From positions 1-64,000 of the forward strand of contig NZ_JAGGJU010000007.1 of the NCBI RefSeq assembly GCF_017873095.1: DNA of 64,000 bases, read 5' to 3'. The notes below the pieces were generated by a model. It had not been told where the DNA came from, did no database searches, and saw only the letters and a list, made by a program, of their open reading frames with translations. Below, in pieces: positions 6,736 through 16,027 of the stretch (the first letter of the stretch is position 1; each line of letters begins with the position of its first letter). Position numbers and translations under genes: made by a program. The DNA is from Heterorhizobium halophytocola (GTDB taxonomy: Bacteria > Pseudomonadota > Alphaproteobacteria > Rhizobiales > Rhizobiaceae).

Positions 6736-9164
6736 AATTCACGCTCTCCTGGCTGAAGGATCACTTGGATACCGACGCCACGCTTGATGACATCTGCGAG
6801 CGGCTGACCGCCATCGGCCTCGAGGTCGAGGATGTCGACGACAAGGCGGCCTACAAGCCCTTCGTCATCGCCAGGGTGCTGTCGGCCGAAAAGCATCCGG
6901 AAGCCGACCGGTTGAAGGTCCTGTCGGTCGATGCCGGTCCGCAAGTGAATGGCGGCAAGCCGGTACAGATCGTCTGCGGTGCGCCCAATGCACGCGCCGG
7001 CCTCGTCGGTGCGCTCGCGCAGCCCGGCACCTATGTCCCGGGCATCGACGTGACGCTCTCGGTCGGCAAGATTCGCGGCGTGGAAAGCCACGGCATGATG
7101 TGCTCGGAAAAAGAGCTAGACATGTCGGACGATCACAACGGCATTATTGACCTGCCCGAGGATGCGCCCGTCGGCACATCCTTCGCGTCTTACGCCGGCC
7201 TCGACGATCCGGTCATCGAGATCAACCTGACGCCGAACCGCCCGGACTGCACCTCGATCTTCGGCATCGCCCGCGATCTGGCCGCCTCCGGTCTCGGCAC
7301 GTTGAAGCAGCCGAAGGCGCCGAGCTTCACTGTCGAGGGCGATACGCCGCAGGACGTGAAGCTGGAGCTCGACGATCATCTCTGCCCCGGTTTCGCCTGG
7401 CGCCTGGTACGCGGCGTGAAGAATGGCCCGAGCCCGAAATGGATGCAGCAGCGTCTGCTGGCGATCGGTCTTCGTCCGATCTCGGCGCTGGTCGACGTCA
7501 CCAACTACATGACCTTCGACCAGGGCCGGCCGATGCATGTCTTCGACGCCGACAAGGTCCACGGCGCGCTGGTCGTGCGCCGGGCGAAGGAGGGCGAGGA
7601 GATTCTCGCGCTCGACACCCGCACCTATAAACTGAATGCCAACAACATCGTCATTGCCGATGACAATGGTCCCGAATCGATCGGCGGTGTGATGGGCGGC
7701 GAGCATTCCGGCTGCGACGAGAACACCACCAATGTGCTGATCGAATCGGCACTCTGGGATCCGATCAACATCGCCAAGACCGGCCGTGCACTCGGCATCA
7801 TCACCGATGCCCGCTATCGCTTCGAGCGCGGCGTCGATCCGGAATACATGATGCCGGGCCTCGAGCGCACCACGGAACTGGTGCTCGACATGTGCGGCGG
7901 AACCGCTGCCAAGGCCAGGGTCGCCGGCTACAAGGGCTACGACGCGAAGGTCGTCGACTTCCCCTATTCCGAGGTCAAGCGCCTGACCGGCCTGACCGTC
8001 TCCAACGACGAGTCACGCGAAATCCTCACCGGCCTCGGCTTTGGGGTCTCCGGCCAAGGGGAGACGGTCAAGGTCGCCGTGCCGTCCTGGCGCCCGGATG
8101 TCGATGGCAAGGCCGATCTGGTCGAGGAAGTCATGCGCATCCATGGCGTCGACGAGATCAAGCCGGAACCGCTGCCCTCGATCGGCAACGTAAACGTGCG
8201 GATCCTGACCACGCTGCAGATCCGCAGCCGCACGGCCAAGCGTGCGCTTGCTTCCCGGGGCATGATGGAAGCCGTTACCTGGTCGTTCATTTCGGAAGAG
8301 CAGGCGAAGCTTTTCGGCGGCGGCGCAACCGCGCTGAAGCTTGCCAACCCGATCGCCGCCGACATGTCGGACATGCGGCCTTCGCTGCTGCCGGGCCTGC
8401 TGTCGGCCGCCCAGCGCAATGCCGACCGCGGCCATGGCGATGTGGCGATCTTCGAGGTCTCCGGTACCTATGAGGGCGATACGCCGGACGGCCAGCGCCG
8501 GGTCGCCGGCGGCGTGCGTCGCGGCACCGCCTCGATGGCCGGCGCCGGCCGGATGTGGTCGAACAAGGACAAGGGCGGCGGCAAGCCGGTCGACGTCTAT
8601 GACGCCAAGGCCGATGCGCTGGCGGTGATCGAGGCCTGCGGCCTGCCGCTGGGCAATGTCCAGATCGAGGCAGGGGCGCCCGACTGGTACCATCCGGGCC
8701 GCTCCGGCACGATCAAGATGGGCCCGAAGGTGATACTTGGCCATTTCGGCGAATTTCATCCGAAGACATTGTCGGCACTCGACGTCTCCGGTGTGCTGTG
8801 CGGCTTCGAGGTCTATGTCGATGCCATGCCCGAACCGAAGAAAAAGGCGACCCGCACCAAGCCGGCGCTCGACCTCTCGCCCTTCCAGGCGGTCAAGCGC
8901 GACTTCGCCTTTGTCGTCGACAGCGCGGTCGAGGCGGGCCAGATCATCAAGGCCGCCGGCAGTGCAGACCGCAAGCTGATCACCGGCGTCAATGTCTTCG
9001 ACATCTTCGAAGGCGCATCCGTCGGCGAGGGCAAGAAGTCGGTGGCAATCGAGGTGCTGATCCAGCCGGTCGACAAGACGCTGACGGACGAGGATTTCGA
9101 CGCGCTGACGAAGAAGATCGTCGGCAATGTCGAAAAGACTACCGGTGGCACGCTGCGCGCCTGA
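6732..9164 (+). CDS. pheT: Phenylalanine-tRNA ligase beta subunit
   Basis: This is the 810-residue beta chain of phenylalanyl-tRNA synthetase. The domain order is normal. It has an N-terminal tRNA-binding OB fold (about 40-150), B3/B4 editing region (about 210-390), B5 domain (about 400-480), catalytic-like core and a C-terminal ferredoxin-fold anticodon-binding domain (about 715-810). The start ATGAAATTCACGCTCTCC encodes [12 protein letters not shown], the standard N-terminus. It shares four bases with the preceding GFA gene. A perfect hairpin follows 37 bp after the stop. Confidence 0.98.
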   Translation: MKFTLSWLKDHLDTDATLDDICERLTAIGLEVEDVDDKAAYKPFVIARVLSAEKHPEADRLKVLSVDAGPQVNGGKPVQIVCGAPNARAGLVGALAQPGTYVPGIDVTLSVGKIRGVESHGMMCSEKELDMSDDHNGIIDLPEDAPVGTSFASYAGLDDPVIEINLTPNRPDCTSIFGIARDLAASGLGTLKQPKAPSFTVEGDTPQDVKLELDDHLCPGFAWRLVRGVKNGPSPKWMQQRLLAIGLRPISALVDVTNYMTFDQGRPMHVFDADKVHGALVVRRAKEGEEILALDTRTYKLNANNIVIADDNGPESIGGVMGGEHSGCDENTTNVLIESALWDPINIAKTGRALGIITDARYRFERGVDPEYMMPGLERTTELVLDMCGGTAAKARVAGYKGYDAKVVDFPYSEVKRLTGLTVSNDESREILTGLGFGVSGQGETVKVAVPSWRPDVDGKADLVEEVMRIHGVDEIKPEPLPSIGNVNVRILTTLQIRSRTAKRALASRGMMEAVTWSFISEEQAKLFGGGATALKLANPIAADMSDMRPSLLPGLLSAAQRNADRGHGDVAIFEVSGTYEGDTPDGQRRVAGGVRRGTASMAGAGRMWSNKDKGGGKPVDVYDAKADALAVIEACGLPLGNVQIEAGAPDWYHPGRSGTIKMGPKVILGHFGEFHPKTLSALDVSGVLCGFEVYVDAMPEPKKKATRTKPALDLSPFQAVKRDFAFVVDSAVEAGQIIKAAGSADRKLITGVNVFDIFEGASVGEGKKSVAIEVLIQPVDKTLTDEDFDALTKKIVGNVEKTTGGTLRA

Positions 9165-9200
9165 CATAGCGGCGTCATCGGTCCAATAATCCAGACACGA

Positions 9201-9236
9201 ATGTCTCCCGAAACGGGCCCCGGATTCGGGAGACAT
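9201..9236 (+). terminator. Perfect 12-bp hairpin after pheT
   Basis: ATGTCTCCCGAA (9201-9212) and TTCGGGAGACAT (9225-9236) are exact reverse complements around a GC-rich 12-nt loop. There is no U-tract after it, so it may be an mRNA 3'-end stabiliser, a processed end or a Rho-assisted stop rather than a classical intrinsic terminator. Confidence 0.5.
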
Positions 9237-9416
9237 GCGCCTAAACAAGGTGCTGGAGCGCGGCAGCGAATATGGAAGATCGCGACGTGCTTCAGGCTCG
9301 TCCTTGCACCGACACGTTTTGGGCAATGGCGGGCTTTCGCCGGCTGCTCCCACGCTTTGGTGCGACTGGCCGGATGCGGGTGGCGCGTATTCTCGTCCGG
9401 CGCGGTCCGGACCGGG

Positions 9417-9761
9417 TCAGTCCTGCTTTGACGGTCCGACGGCATCGGCGTGTTCAAGCGCCCATTCGTAAACGGCGTCGAACGGTCCGCGCAGGCTCTG
9501 GCCCAGGGGGGTGATCGAATATTCCACCCCAACAGGTTTGGTCGGCAGCACCTCGCGGTGGATGAAGCCGCCCTCCTCCAGACGCTTCAGCGTCTCGGAA
9601 AGCGCCTTGTGGGTGATCCCCTCCAGCCGACGCATGATCTGGTTAAATCGGGCCGGTTGGGCGCAAAGCACGATCAGCACCAGCAGGGTCCACTTGCCGC
9701 TGATCTGGTCTAGCACGGGACGCATTTTCCGGATGTCGATCAGCGCCGTTTCATCTGCCAT
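9417..9761 (-). CDS. HxlR-family winged-helix transcriptional regulator
   Basis: The 114-residue protein matches the HxlR layout. SGKWTLLVLIVL near residues 21-32 is followed by RFNQIMRRLEGITHKALSE, the recognition helix region. A wing then follows around ETLKRLEEGGFIHRE to YSITPLGQSL. The Cys that often precedes the domain (CPV motif) is Arg here (MRPV), so cysteine-based sensing like that of HypR or YodB is unlikely at that site. The start is supported by GGGAG eight bases upstream. It is divergent from an SDR gene over a 96-bp spacer rich in palindromes, suggesting it controls both. Confidence 0.88.
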   Translation of the reverse strand: MADETALIDIRKMRPVLDQISGKWTLLVLIVLCAQPARFNQIMRRLEGITHKALSETLKRLEEGGFIHREVLPTKPVGVEYSITPLGQSLRGPFDAVYEWALEHADAVGPSKQD

Positions 9762-9773
9762 GACGATACTCCC

Positions 9774-9828
9774 GTATATCTAGTTTACATTAGGTGCATT
9801 CTTGCGCCTAGATATAGAGTGTATATCT
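9774..9828. promoter_or_regulatory. Repeated GTATATCT/AGATATA operator-like sites between hxlR-type and SDR genes
   Basis: GTATATCTAG at 9774-9783 is matched by its complement CTAGATATA at 9808-9816. A third half-site, GTATATCT, lies at 9821-9828 and forms AGATATA-N5-TATATCT with the second. HxlR proteins bind as dimers to such short palindromes. The arrangement fits control of both divergent promoters. The repeats are seen directly; binding is inferred. Confidence 0.55.
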
Positions 9829-9857
9829 GTCCCGTGTCATCTTCGAAAGGAAACAGA

Positions 9858-10580
9858 ATGACACGACTGAAGGACAAACGCGTGCTGGTTATCGGCGGCG
9901 CCAGTGGGATAGGCGCGGCGATCGTGGAGCGGTTCGCTGCCGAAGGCGCTATCCTGGCTTTCACCGGCCGCAACAGGGACACGTTTCGTGCAATCGAGGA
10001 TCGTTGTGGCGCGACGGGTCTCGTGGCTGATGCGTCCGATGCCAAGGCGGTTGCAGCCGTCGTCGCCACGGCATGCGAGACCCTCGGTGGTCTTGATGTC
10101 ATGGTTTTCAGCGCGGGCGCCAGTTCGCCGGCGGTGCTGGCCGATGAGACAGCGGAGCATCTCGATCAGATCATCGGCCTGAACCTGCGCAGCGCAGCGC
10201 TCGCTGCCAAGGCGACGGTGGAGCAGATCAACGCCGGCGGTGCCATGGTCCTGATCGGATCCATTGCCGGGTTTGTCGGGGTTCCGGGTTATGGAGCCTA
10301 CGCCGCCAGCAAGGCCGGCCTGCGCAGCCTCGGGCGGACTTGGGCGAAGGAACTGGCGTCAAAGGGTATCCGCGTAAACGTCGTCAGCCCCGGCCCGACG
10401 AACACGGCGATGATGGCGGCTGTCCCTGACGCGGTGAAAGCACAGCTGATTGCACCGATTGCGCTCGGTCGCATGGCCGAGCCAGCCGAGGTTGCCTCTG
10501 CGGCGCTCTTCCTGGCAAGCGATGAGGCAAATTACATCACCGGAGCGGAACTGGTCGTGGATGGTGGCATGACGGCGTGA
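9858..10580 (+). CDS. Short-chain dehydrogenase/reductase (SDR) family oxidoreductase
   Basis: From the ATG at 9858 (preceded by GAAAGG) the product is 240 residues. It has the classical SDR elements: the dinucleotide-binding GGASGIG at 13-19, Ser135, and Tyr148-x3-Lys152. The C-terminus has the YITGAELVVDGG motif. The usual NNAG is SAG here. The open frame reaches back to 9819, but that segment overlaps the operator-like repeats and is atypical. The substrate is unknown. Divergence from the HxlR regulator suggests induction by an electrophile or aromatic signal, as in related pairs; this is inference. Confidence 0.88.
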   Translation: MTRLKDKRVLVIGGASGIGAAIVERFAAEGAILAFTGRNRDTFRAIEDRCGATGLVADASDAKAVAAVVATACETLGGLDVMVFSAGASSPAVLADETAEHLDQIIGLNLRSAALAAKATVEQINAGGAMVLIGSIAGFVGVPGYGAYAASKAGLRSLGRTWAKELASKGIRVNVVSPGPTNTAMMAAVPDAVKAQLIAPIALGRMAEPAEVASAALFLASDEANYITGAELVVDGGMTA

Positions 10581-10795
10581 CGGTGAAGCCGGGGAGGGCT
10601 TTGCCATGCCGGCATCGGACATGCAGGTGGCGATCTTGCAGACGATCATCCGGCAGCCATCAGCCTTCCCCAGCAAAGGCGTTCGGTGAAAAGCCCGGAC
10701 CTAACCCGCGCTTGTCTCCGGAAGCGATGATGAGCCACAGAGAGGGACAGTGTTCTCAACTGCCCGCCTCTTAGTCATGACGCTTCTTCTCGAAC

Positions 10796-10827
10796 AGGAT
10801 CCCGAAATGGCGACATTGCGGGATCCT
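10796..10827. terminator. Hairpin with GCGA tetraloop between convergent SDR and aldo-keto reductase genes
   Basis: AGGATCCCG (10796-10804) pairs exactly with CGGGATCCT (10819-10827). Inside, AATG and CATT pair around a GCGA loop, a GNRA-type tetraloop. It lies between two genes that converge on it and has no T-run on either side. A bidirectional 3'-end hairpin is the simplest reading. Confidence 0.45.
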
Positions 10828-10859
10828 TCACAAGCGGGCTAGGCTTGCTTGCGTGACGC

Positions 10860-11858
10860 TCAGCGGCCGGCCATCTTCGCCATCTGTTCGGGATAGCGCC
10901 CGCCGGCGACCTTGGTCGGCGACAGCAGATCGCCCAGCTGCGCGGCTTCCTCTGCTGTCAGGGTCACGTCGGCGGCGGCCACGTTCTTCTCCAGATTGGC
11001 GACCTTGGTGGTGCCGGGGATCGGCACGATGAAGTCGCCCTGCGCCATGACCCAAGCCAGCGCCAGCTGGGCTGCCGTCACACCCTTTTCTGCGGCCATG
11101 TCTTCCAGCAGCTGCACGAGCGCCAGGTTGGCATCGAAATTCTCCGCCTGGAAGCGGGGCAGGCCACGGCGGAAGTCATCGGCGGCAAGGCCATCGAGCT
11201 TCTTCAGGCCACCGGTCAGCGTGCCGCGTCCGAGCGGCGAGAAGGGGACGAAGCCGATGCCGAGCTCGCGGCAGGTGTCGAGCACGCCGTTCTCCTCGAC
11301 ATCGCGGGTCCAGAGCGAATATTCGCTCTGGATGGCGGCGATCGGATGGGTCGCATGGGCGCGGCGCAGCGTCTCGGCGCTCGCCTCGGACAGCCCGAGC
11401 GCCTTCACCTTGCCTTCCTTCAGCAGTTCGGCCATGGCGCCGACGGTCTCCTCGATCGGAACCGCCGGGTCGACGCGGTGCTGATAGTAGAGATCGATGA
11501 CGTCGGTGCCGAGCCGCTTCAGCGAGGCTTCGGCGACGGCGCGGACATTTTCCGGCGTGCCATTGGTGCCGACCATCATCTGGCCGGCCGGCTTGCTGGC
11601 GTCGATACGGAAGCCGAACTTGGTGGCGATCTGCACCTTGTCGCGCATCGGCTTCAGCACGCGCCCGACCAGTTCCTCGTTCTTGTAGGGGCCGTAGACC
11701 TCGGCCGTGTCGAACAGCGTGACACCGAGGTCTACGGCCCGGTGCAGGGTGGCGATCGAGCCGGTCTCATCCTGGCTCGGGCTGTAGCCATGGCTCATGC
11801 CCATGCAGCCAAGGCCAAGCGCGGAAACGGAAAGGGAACCGAGATTTCGGGTTTTCAT
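10860..11858 (-). CDS. Aldo/keto reductase
   Basis: The 332-residue protein has the complete AKR tetrad: Asp50 and Tyr55 in FDTAEVYG, Lys80 in IATKFG and His127 in YYQHRVD. It also carries the C-terminal NADPH-binding segment [13 protein letters not shown]. It resembles the YhdN/AKR13 group of NADPH-dependent aldehyde reductases. I chose the start at [17 protein letters not shown]; the open frame runs 12 codons further (11894), but family members begin here. It is divergent from the LysR regulator at 12025, its probable controller. Confidence 0.92.
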   Translation of the reverse strand: MKTRNLGSLSVSALGLGCMGMSHGYSPSQDETGSIATLHRAVDLGVTLFDTAEVYGPYKNEELVGRVLKPMRDKVQIATKFGFRIDASKPAGQMMVGTNGTPENVRAVAEASLKRLGTDVIDLYYQHRVDPAVPIEETVGAMAELLKEGKVKALGLSEASAETLRRAHATHPIAAIQSEYSLWTRDVEENGVLDTCRELGIGFVPFSPLGRGTLTGGLKKLDGLAADDFRRGLPRFQAENFDANLALVQLLEDMAAEKGVTAAQLALAWVMAQGDFIVPIPGTTKVANLEKNVAAADVTLTAEEAAQLGDLLSPTKVAGGRYPEQMAKMAGR

Positions 11859-11945
11859 CGGATATGCTCCTCGGGGGACGGTTGGAGATCGCAATAGAGA
11901 CTAGGCCCGGTCCGGCCATGACGCCAGTCACGGTGAGCTCCGAGC

Positions 11946-12025
11946 CATCAATCGAAATCTAGCGTATCAGGACCCATCTGATAATTGATGCAAAAGAGAT
12001 AGACTTGTTCTAAATGATGGAACAA
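11946..12025. promoter_or_regulatory. Nested palindromes in the aldo-keto reductase/LysR divergent region
   Basis: TATCAG-N7-CTGATA spans 11965-11983 and lies within CATCAAT/ATTGATG arms at 11946-11952 and 11984-11990. A second palindrome, TTGTTC-N9-GAACAA at 12005-12025, fits the T-N11-A LysR box and touches the first base of the LysR start codon. This is the expected layout for a LysR protein that represses itself and controls the divergent gene. Confidence 0.5.
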
Positions 12026-12924
12026 TGAACAGAACCCAGCTGTCGCAACTGGCCGTGCTGGCCGCGGTTGCCCATCACAGGAGCTTTCGCCGGGCGGCGC
12101 ATGAATTGGCGATCGCACCCTCGGCCGTCAGCCATGCCGTCGCGACGCTGGAGGAGGCGCTCGGCGTTCGGCTTCTGGCCCGTACCACCCGCAGCGTCCG
12201 GCCGACGGAGGAGGGCGCGCGCCTGCTGGAAAGCCTGGCGCCTGCGCTCGCCGAGATCGAGGCCGGGCTGCAGTCGCTTGCCGACCGCGGCGACCACCCG
12301 GCCGGTCTGCTGAAGATCACCATGCCGATGCTGGCCGCCCAGGATCTGGTCCTCCCACAGCTCGGCGCATTTCACCGGCTCTACCCGGATATCGAACTCG
12401 ACATCCGCACCAATGACCGTTTCGAGAACATTGTCGAAAGCGGTTTCGATGCGGGCCTGCGCCTCGGCGAGCACCTGGAGGCCGACATGATCGCGGTGAA
12501 GGCGAGCGGTCCCTGGCGCGGCCTGATCGTCGGATCACCGGAATATATCGAACGGCGTGGCCGACCGCAGGTGCCGGCCGACCTGGTCGGGCATGCCTGC
12601 ATACGGCGGCGCTTTTCCTCCGGGCTGATCTACCGCTGGGAACTGGAGAAGGACGGCAAGCCGGTGGTGGTGGATGTGACCGGTCCGCTGGTGCTGTCGG
12701 ACCAGACGCTGATCCGCCGTGCGGTGATCGACGGGGTCGGGCTCGGTTTCGTCTTCGACCGCCGGATTACGGCGGATGTCGCGGCGGGCCGGCTGGTTGC
12801 CGTGCTCGAAGACTGGTGCCCGCCCTTCGACGGCTTCTTCATCTATTATCCATCCCGCCGGCAGATGCGACCGGCGCTGCGCGCCTTCATCGATTTCTTT
12901 CGCTACAGGGAGCGTTCCGACTAA
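12025..12924 (+). CDS. LysR-family transcriptional regulator
   Basis: The 299-residue protein has an N-terminal winged helix-turn-helix (residues 4-63, with SFRRAAHELAIAPSAVSHAV). A C-terminal LysR substrate-binding domain extends from about residue 90. The subgroup resembles the AaeR/PgrR-like regulators that sit beside aldo-keto reductases or other oxidoreductases. It is transcribed away from the reductase at 10860-11858. A LysR-box palindrome overlaps its own start, suggesting autorepression. The inducer is unknown. Confidence 0.92.
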   Translation: MNRTQLSQLAVLAAVAHHRSFRRAAHELAIAPSAVSHAVATLEEALGVRLLARTTRSVRPTEEGARLLESLAPALAEIEAGLQSLADRGDHPAGLLKITMPMLAAQDLVLPQLGAFHRLYPDIELDIRTNDRFENIVESGFDAGLRLGEHLEADMIAVKASGPWRGLIVGSPEYIERRGRPQVPADLVGHACIRRRFSSGLIYRWELEKDGKPVVVDVTGPLVLSDQTLIRRAVIDGVGLGFVFDRRITADVAAGRLVAVLEDWCPPFDGFFIYYPSRRQMRPALRAFIDFFRYRERSD

Positions 12925-12939
12925 GGTCGTGTGGGCCTG

Positions 12940-13386
12940 TCAGCCGAGCCCGATCTTGTAGCAGACCGTGCCGTTCTCCTCGGCATAGCTGTCATAGAGC
13001 GACCGGGCGCGGGTATTGTCGCGGTCGGTGTGCCAGTAGAGGCGGCTCCAGCCGTTCCGGCGACAGATGCCGACAAGGTCGTCGATCAGCGCGCGGCCCA
13101 CACCTTTGCCGCGGATCGTCGCGTCGACGAACAGGTCTTCCAGATAACAGGCCGGGTCGATCGCCCAGGTGGTGTCGTGGTGATGGTGGATGGCAAAGCC
13201 GGCCATCCGGCCGTCGATGACGGCAAGCCGCATCTTCACCCGTGCCTCGGGATCGAGGATGCGCGCCCAGGTGTGGGCCGTCACGTCCTCCGGGATCGCC
13301 ACCTTGTAGAATGTCAGATAGCCGTCCCAGAGACCGCGCCAAGCAGACTCGTCGGCGGCGGCCGGATCGCGGATCTCGACACCCAT
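12940..13386 (-). CDS. GNAT-family N-acetyltransferase
   Basis: The 148-residue protein carries the acetyl-CoA-binding motif A around YLEDLFVDATIRGKGVGRAL (about 91-110) and motif B near WHTDRDNTRARSLYD. This places it in the GNAT fold (RimI/PA4026-like group). The acceptor is unknown; it may be a small amine or antibiotic-type molecule. It is followed upstream on the same strand by an aldo-keto reductase gene with a 4-bp gap (stop at 13391), so the two are probably co-transcribed. It ends 15 bp from the convergent LysR gene. Confidence 0.9.
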   Translation of the reverse strand: MGVEIRDPAAADESAWRGLWDGYLTFYKVAIPEDVTAHTWARILDPEARVKMRLAVIDGRMAGFAIHHHHDTTWAIDPACYLEDLFVDATIRGKGVGRALIDDLVGICRRNGWSRLYWHTDRDNTRARSLYDSYAEENGTVCYKIGLG

Positions 13387-13390
13387 GCGG

Positions 13391-14341
13391 TCAGGCCCCG
13401 GCGGCGTTCAGCCGTTCCATCTGGTCCGCGGTCAGGTCCAGCCTGCCGGCGGCGATGATCGCATCGAGCTGGGAAAGGCTGGTGGCCGAGGCGATCGGCG
13501 CGGTGATGCCGGGACGGGCCGCGACCCAGGCGATCGCCACGCTTGCGGGCGAAACGCCGGTTTCCTTCGCCACAGTGTCGAGCGCCCCAAGAATGGCGTA
13601 GCCCCGGTCATTCAGATAGTCGCCGACCCGGTAACCACGCGAGCTGCCCTTGACGTCTTCGGCCTTGCGATATTTGCCGGTGAGGAAGCCGGCCGCCAGC
13701 GCATAATAGCTGATCACGCCGATCTCCTCCGCCTGGCAGAGGTCTGCCAGCGGTCCCTCGAATTTTTCGCGGGTGTAGAGATTGTATTCCGGCTGTATCA
13801 CGTCATAGCGCGGCAGCCCGCTCTTCGCGGCGGCATCGAGCGAGGCCTTCAGCTGTTCGGCGCTGTAGTTGGAGCAGCCGATGGCGCGGATCTTGCCCTG
13901 ATCCTTCAGCCTGGAAAGTGCTGCCAGCGTCTCCTCGTGCGGCGTATCGTCGTCGGGAAAATGCGTGAGGTAGAGGTCGATATAGTCGGTCTGCAGCCGC
14001 GCCAGCGACTGCTCCACCCCTTCCATGATCCAGCTCGGTTTCAGCCGCTTGTCGTCGCCCATCGAGGGATGGCCGACCTTGGAAACGATCACCGCCTTGT
14101 CGCGGGCAACCGAGCCGCGCTTCAGCCAGGCGCCGATCACCGTCTCACTCTCGCCGCCCTTGTGGCCGTCGACCCAGGCGGAATAGACATCCGCCGTGTC
14201 GATGGTGTTGAAGCCGGCGTCGAAAAAGCCGTCGAGCAGCTGAAACGAGGTCGCCTCGTCGGCCGTCCAGCCGAAGACGTTGCCGCCGAACACGACGGGG
14301 GCAATGGAAAGGCCGCTGCGGCCAAGTGCGCGCATCTGCAT
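13391..14341 (-). CDS. Aldo/keto reductase (second)
   Basis: The 316-residue AKR has Asp48 and Tyr53 in DTADVYSAW, Lys88 in VIVSKVG and His127 in YLTHFPD. The segment after ARPGITAPIASATSL is the cofactor-binding end. It resembles YajO/YghZ-like and NADP-dependent AKRs rather than the YhdN-like enzyme at 10860, so the two are not a recent duplication. It is first in a two-gene unit with the GNAT gene. The substrate is unknown. Confidence 0.92.
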   Translation of the reverse strand: MQMRALGRSGLSIAPVVFGGNVFGWTADEATSFQLLDGFFDAGFNTIDTADVYSAWVDGHKGGESETVIGAWLKRGSVARDKAVIVSKVGHPSMGDDKRLKPSWIMEGVEQSLARLQTDYIDLYLTHFPDDDTPHEETLAALSRLKDQGKIRAIGCSNYSAEQLKASLDAAAKSGLPRYDVIQPEYNLYTREKFEGPLADLCQAEEIGVISYYALAAGFLTGKYRKAEDVKGSSRGYRVGDYLNDRGYAILGALDTVAKETGVSPASVAIAWVAARPGITAPIASATSLSQLDAIIAAGRLDLTADQMERLNAAGA

Positions 14342-14471
14342 CGAAATCTCCCTGGGGTTTGCGGGATCGGTCGCAGACAGCGACCACCTGCAAGTGGATC
14401 TAGGGCGAACCTAGCGGCTCGGCGAGGGATCGACCATTCAAATGAATTGATGACAAGGCGGCGCTGGCCGA

Positions 14472-15467
14472 TCAGATGCCGGCGCTACGATAGTGGCTCG
14501 GCGGCACGGCATTGTGCTGGCCCCAGACCCGGCGCAGATGGCGCGCCGAGGCAAAGCCGCAGCGTTCGGCGACGCTTTCCATGTCGAGCCGCGACTGGCC
14601 GAGAATGTCGCGCGCCAACGTCACCCGCATGAGGTTGATATAGTCGATCACCGACATGCCCGTGTGTTCGCGAAACAGCCGGGACAGATGCCGTGCGCTG
14701 ACATGGCCGATCGCCGCCAGACGCTCCAGCGACCAGTCCTGCGACGGCATGGCGATGATCGCGTCCTGCACCCGGTGGATCGCCGGATGGATGTGGTTGC
14801 GCCCGGAAAGCCACGGCGAAATCTGCGGATCGGCGGCACTGCGGCGCATGTAGACGACCATGGTGCGCGCCACCGAAACCGCGGTCGCGGGCGAGGTGAG
14901 GCGCGAGACGAGATGCAGCATCAGATCGGTGCCGGTGGTGATGCCGGCGCTGGAAAGCCGCTCGCCATCCTCGACGAAGAGCCGGTTCTCCTCGACCCGT
15001 GCCAGTGGGGCAAGCCGGCGCAGGTCGGCGATACAATCGGCATGGGTGGTGCAGGCATGGTGGTCGAGAAGGCCGGCCTCGGCGGCCAGAAGCGCACCGG
15101 AGCAGATGGTTACCAGCGTGATGCCCGGCCGCACGACGGCGCAAAGCCATGCACTGATCTCGCCCCGCAATCGGCGGACATCCGGGTCTGCCAGGCTTTC
15201 ACCGGCAGACCCGGGCACCAGCACATAGGCGCCTTCGGGCAGGGTGTCGGGCAAAGGTTCAAGGCCGGTCAGTTGCAGGCCGATGGACGTGTCGAGCTGC
15301 GGCTTCGGGGCGACGTAGCGATACGCGAACCGAATGTCCTTTTGCGCCGCATTGGCATAGCGCAGAACCTCCACCGGCCCGCCGAGGTCGATCAGCAGCA
15401 TCCGCGGCGGGATCACCACGAAGACGGGGATGACAAGGGGGCCGGCGAGGGTCTGCACGGGTGTCAT
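14472..15467 (-). CDS. GlxA-family transcriptional regulator (DJ-1/PfpI plus AraC HTH)
   Basis: The 331-residue protein has a DJ-1/PfpI-like N-terminal domain with the nucleophile-elbow sequence VTICSGALLAAEAG (Cys122). A C-terminal AraC-type double helix-turn-helix follows (about 225-325; SARHLSRLFREHTGMS, then FASARHLRRVWGQH). Such regulators (FtrA/GlxA type) activate catabolic or stress operons. The start MTPVQT overlaps the stop of the upstream isochorismatase gene by four bases (ATGA), so it is translationally coupled. The open frame upstream to 15737 is overlap with that gene. Confidence 0.92.
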   Translation of the reverse strand: MTPVQTLAGPLVIPVFVVIPPRMLLIDLGGPVEVLRYANAAQKDIRFAYRYVAPKPQLDTSIGLQLTGLEPLPDTLPEGAYVLVPGSAGESLADPDVRRLRGEISAWLCAVVRPGITLVTICSGALLAAEAGLLDHHACTTHADCIADLRRLAPLARVEENRLFVEDGERLSSAGITTGTDLMLHLVSRLTSPATAVSVARTMVVYMRRSAADPQISPWLSGRNHIHPAIHRVQDAIIAMPSQDWSLERLAAIGHVSARHLSRLFREHTGMSVIDYINLMRVTLARDILGQSRLDMESVAERCGFASARHLRRVWGQHNAVPPSHYRSAGI

Positions 15468-16027
15468 GCGGCCTCGTCCTGCCGCATGGCGAGGGCTTCC
15501 GCCACGGTGACGATCCGGGCGAAGCGTCCGGAAAGCACCAGTTCGGTGCGCTTGCGAATGTCGGCAGCCGAAAACACCGTGCCGTCGGCATGGGTCATCG
15601 GAAAGGTCAGCGTCGCCTCGGTCACATAGTCGACCGCATAGCCCTTGTCGGAGCCGTGCCGTGTCGTCGTCTCGCAGCATTGCTCGGTGCGGATGCCGGA
15701 GACGATCAGCTTGCGGATTCCGCGTTCGGTCAGCCACACATCGAGGCCGGTGCCGACGAAGGCGGAATGCCGCGACTTGGTGAAGACGGCGTCAGGCGCG
15801 ATCCTCAGGCCATCGAGCGTGCGCACATGGCCCGATTCGGTGGAGAAGGGACCATCGCCGTCATTATGGAAGATCTGGATCACCGGGATGCCGCGGGCGA
15901 CGGCTCCGTCGATCAGCGCCTGCTGCTTGGCGAGGAAGGCGGCGGCTTCATCCGGCTGCCAGTAGTCGCGGTGGCGAAAGGATTGCTGCACGTCGATGAC
16001 GAGCAGAGCGGTCTGGGTGTAGGACAT
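15464..16027 (-). CDS. Isochorismatase-family cysteine hydrolase
   Basis: The 187-residue protein shows the family triad: Asp12 in LLVIDVQQSF, Lys84 in FTKSRHSAF and Cys117 in GIRTEQCCET. Members hydrolyse amides such as nicotinamide or ureido compounds, or isochorismate; specificity is not readable here. A TTG three codons upstream (16036) is possible, but AGGAGG lies two bases from it and eleven from the ATG at 16027, favouring the ATG. The gene is coupled to the GlxA-type regulator downstream. Confidence 0.9.
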   Translation of the reverse strand: MSYTQTALLVIDVQQSFRHRDYWQPDEAAAFLAKQQALIDGAVARGIPVIQIFHNDGDGPFSTESGHVRTLDGLRIAPDAVFTKSRHSAFVGTGLDVWLTERGIRKLIVSGIRTEQCCETTTRHGSDKGYAVDYVTEATLTFPMTHADGTVFSAADIRKRTELVLSGRFARIVTVAEALAMRQDEAA

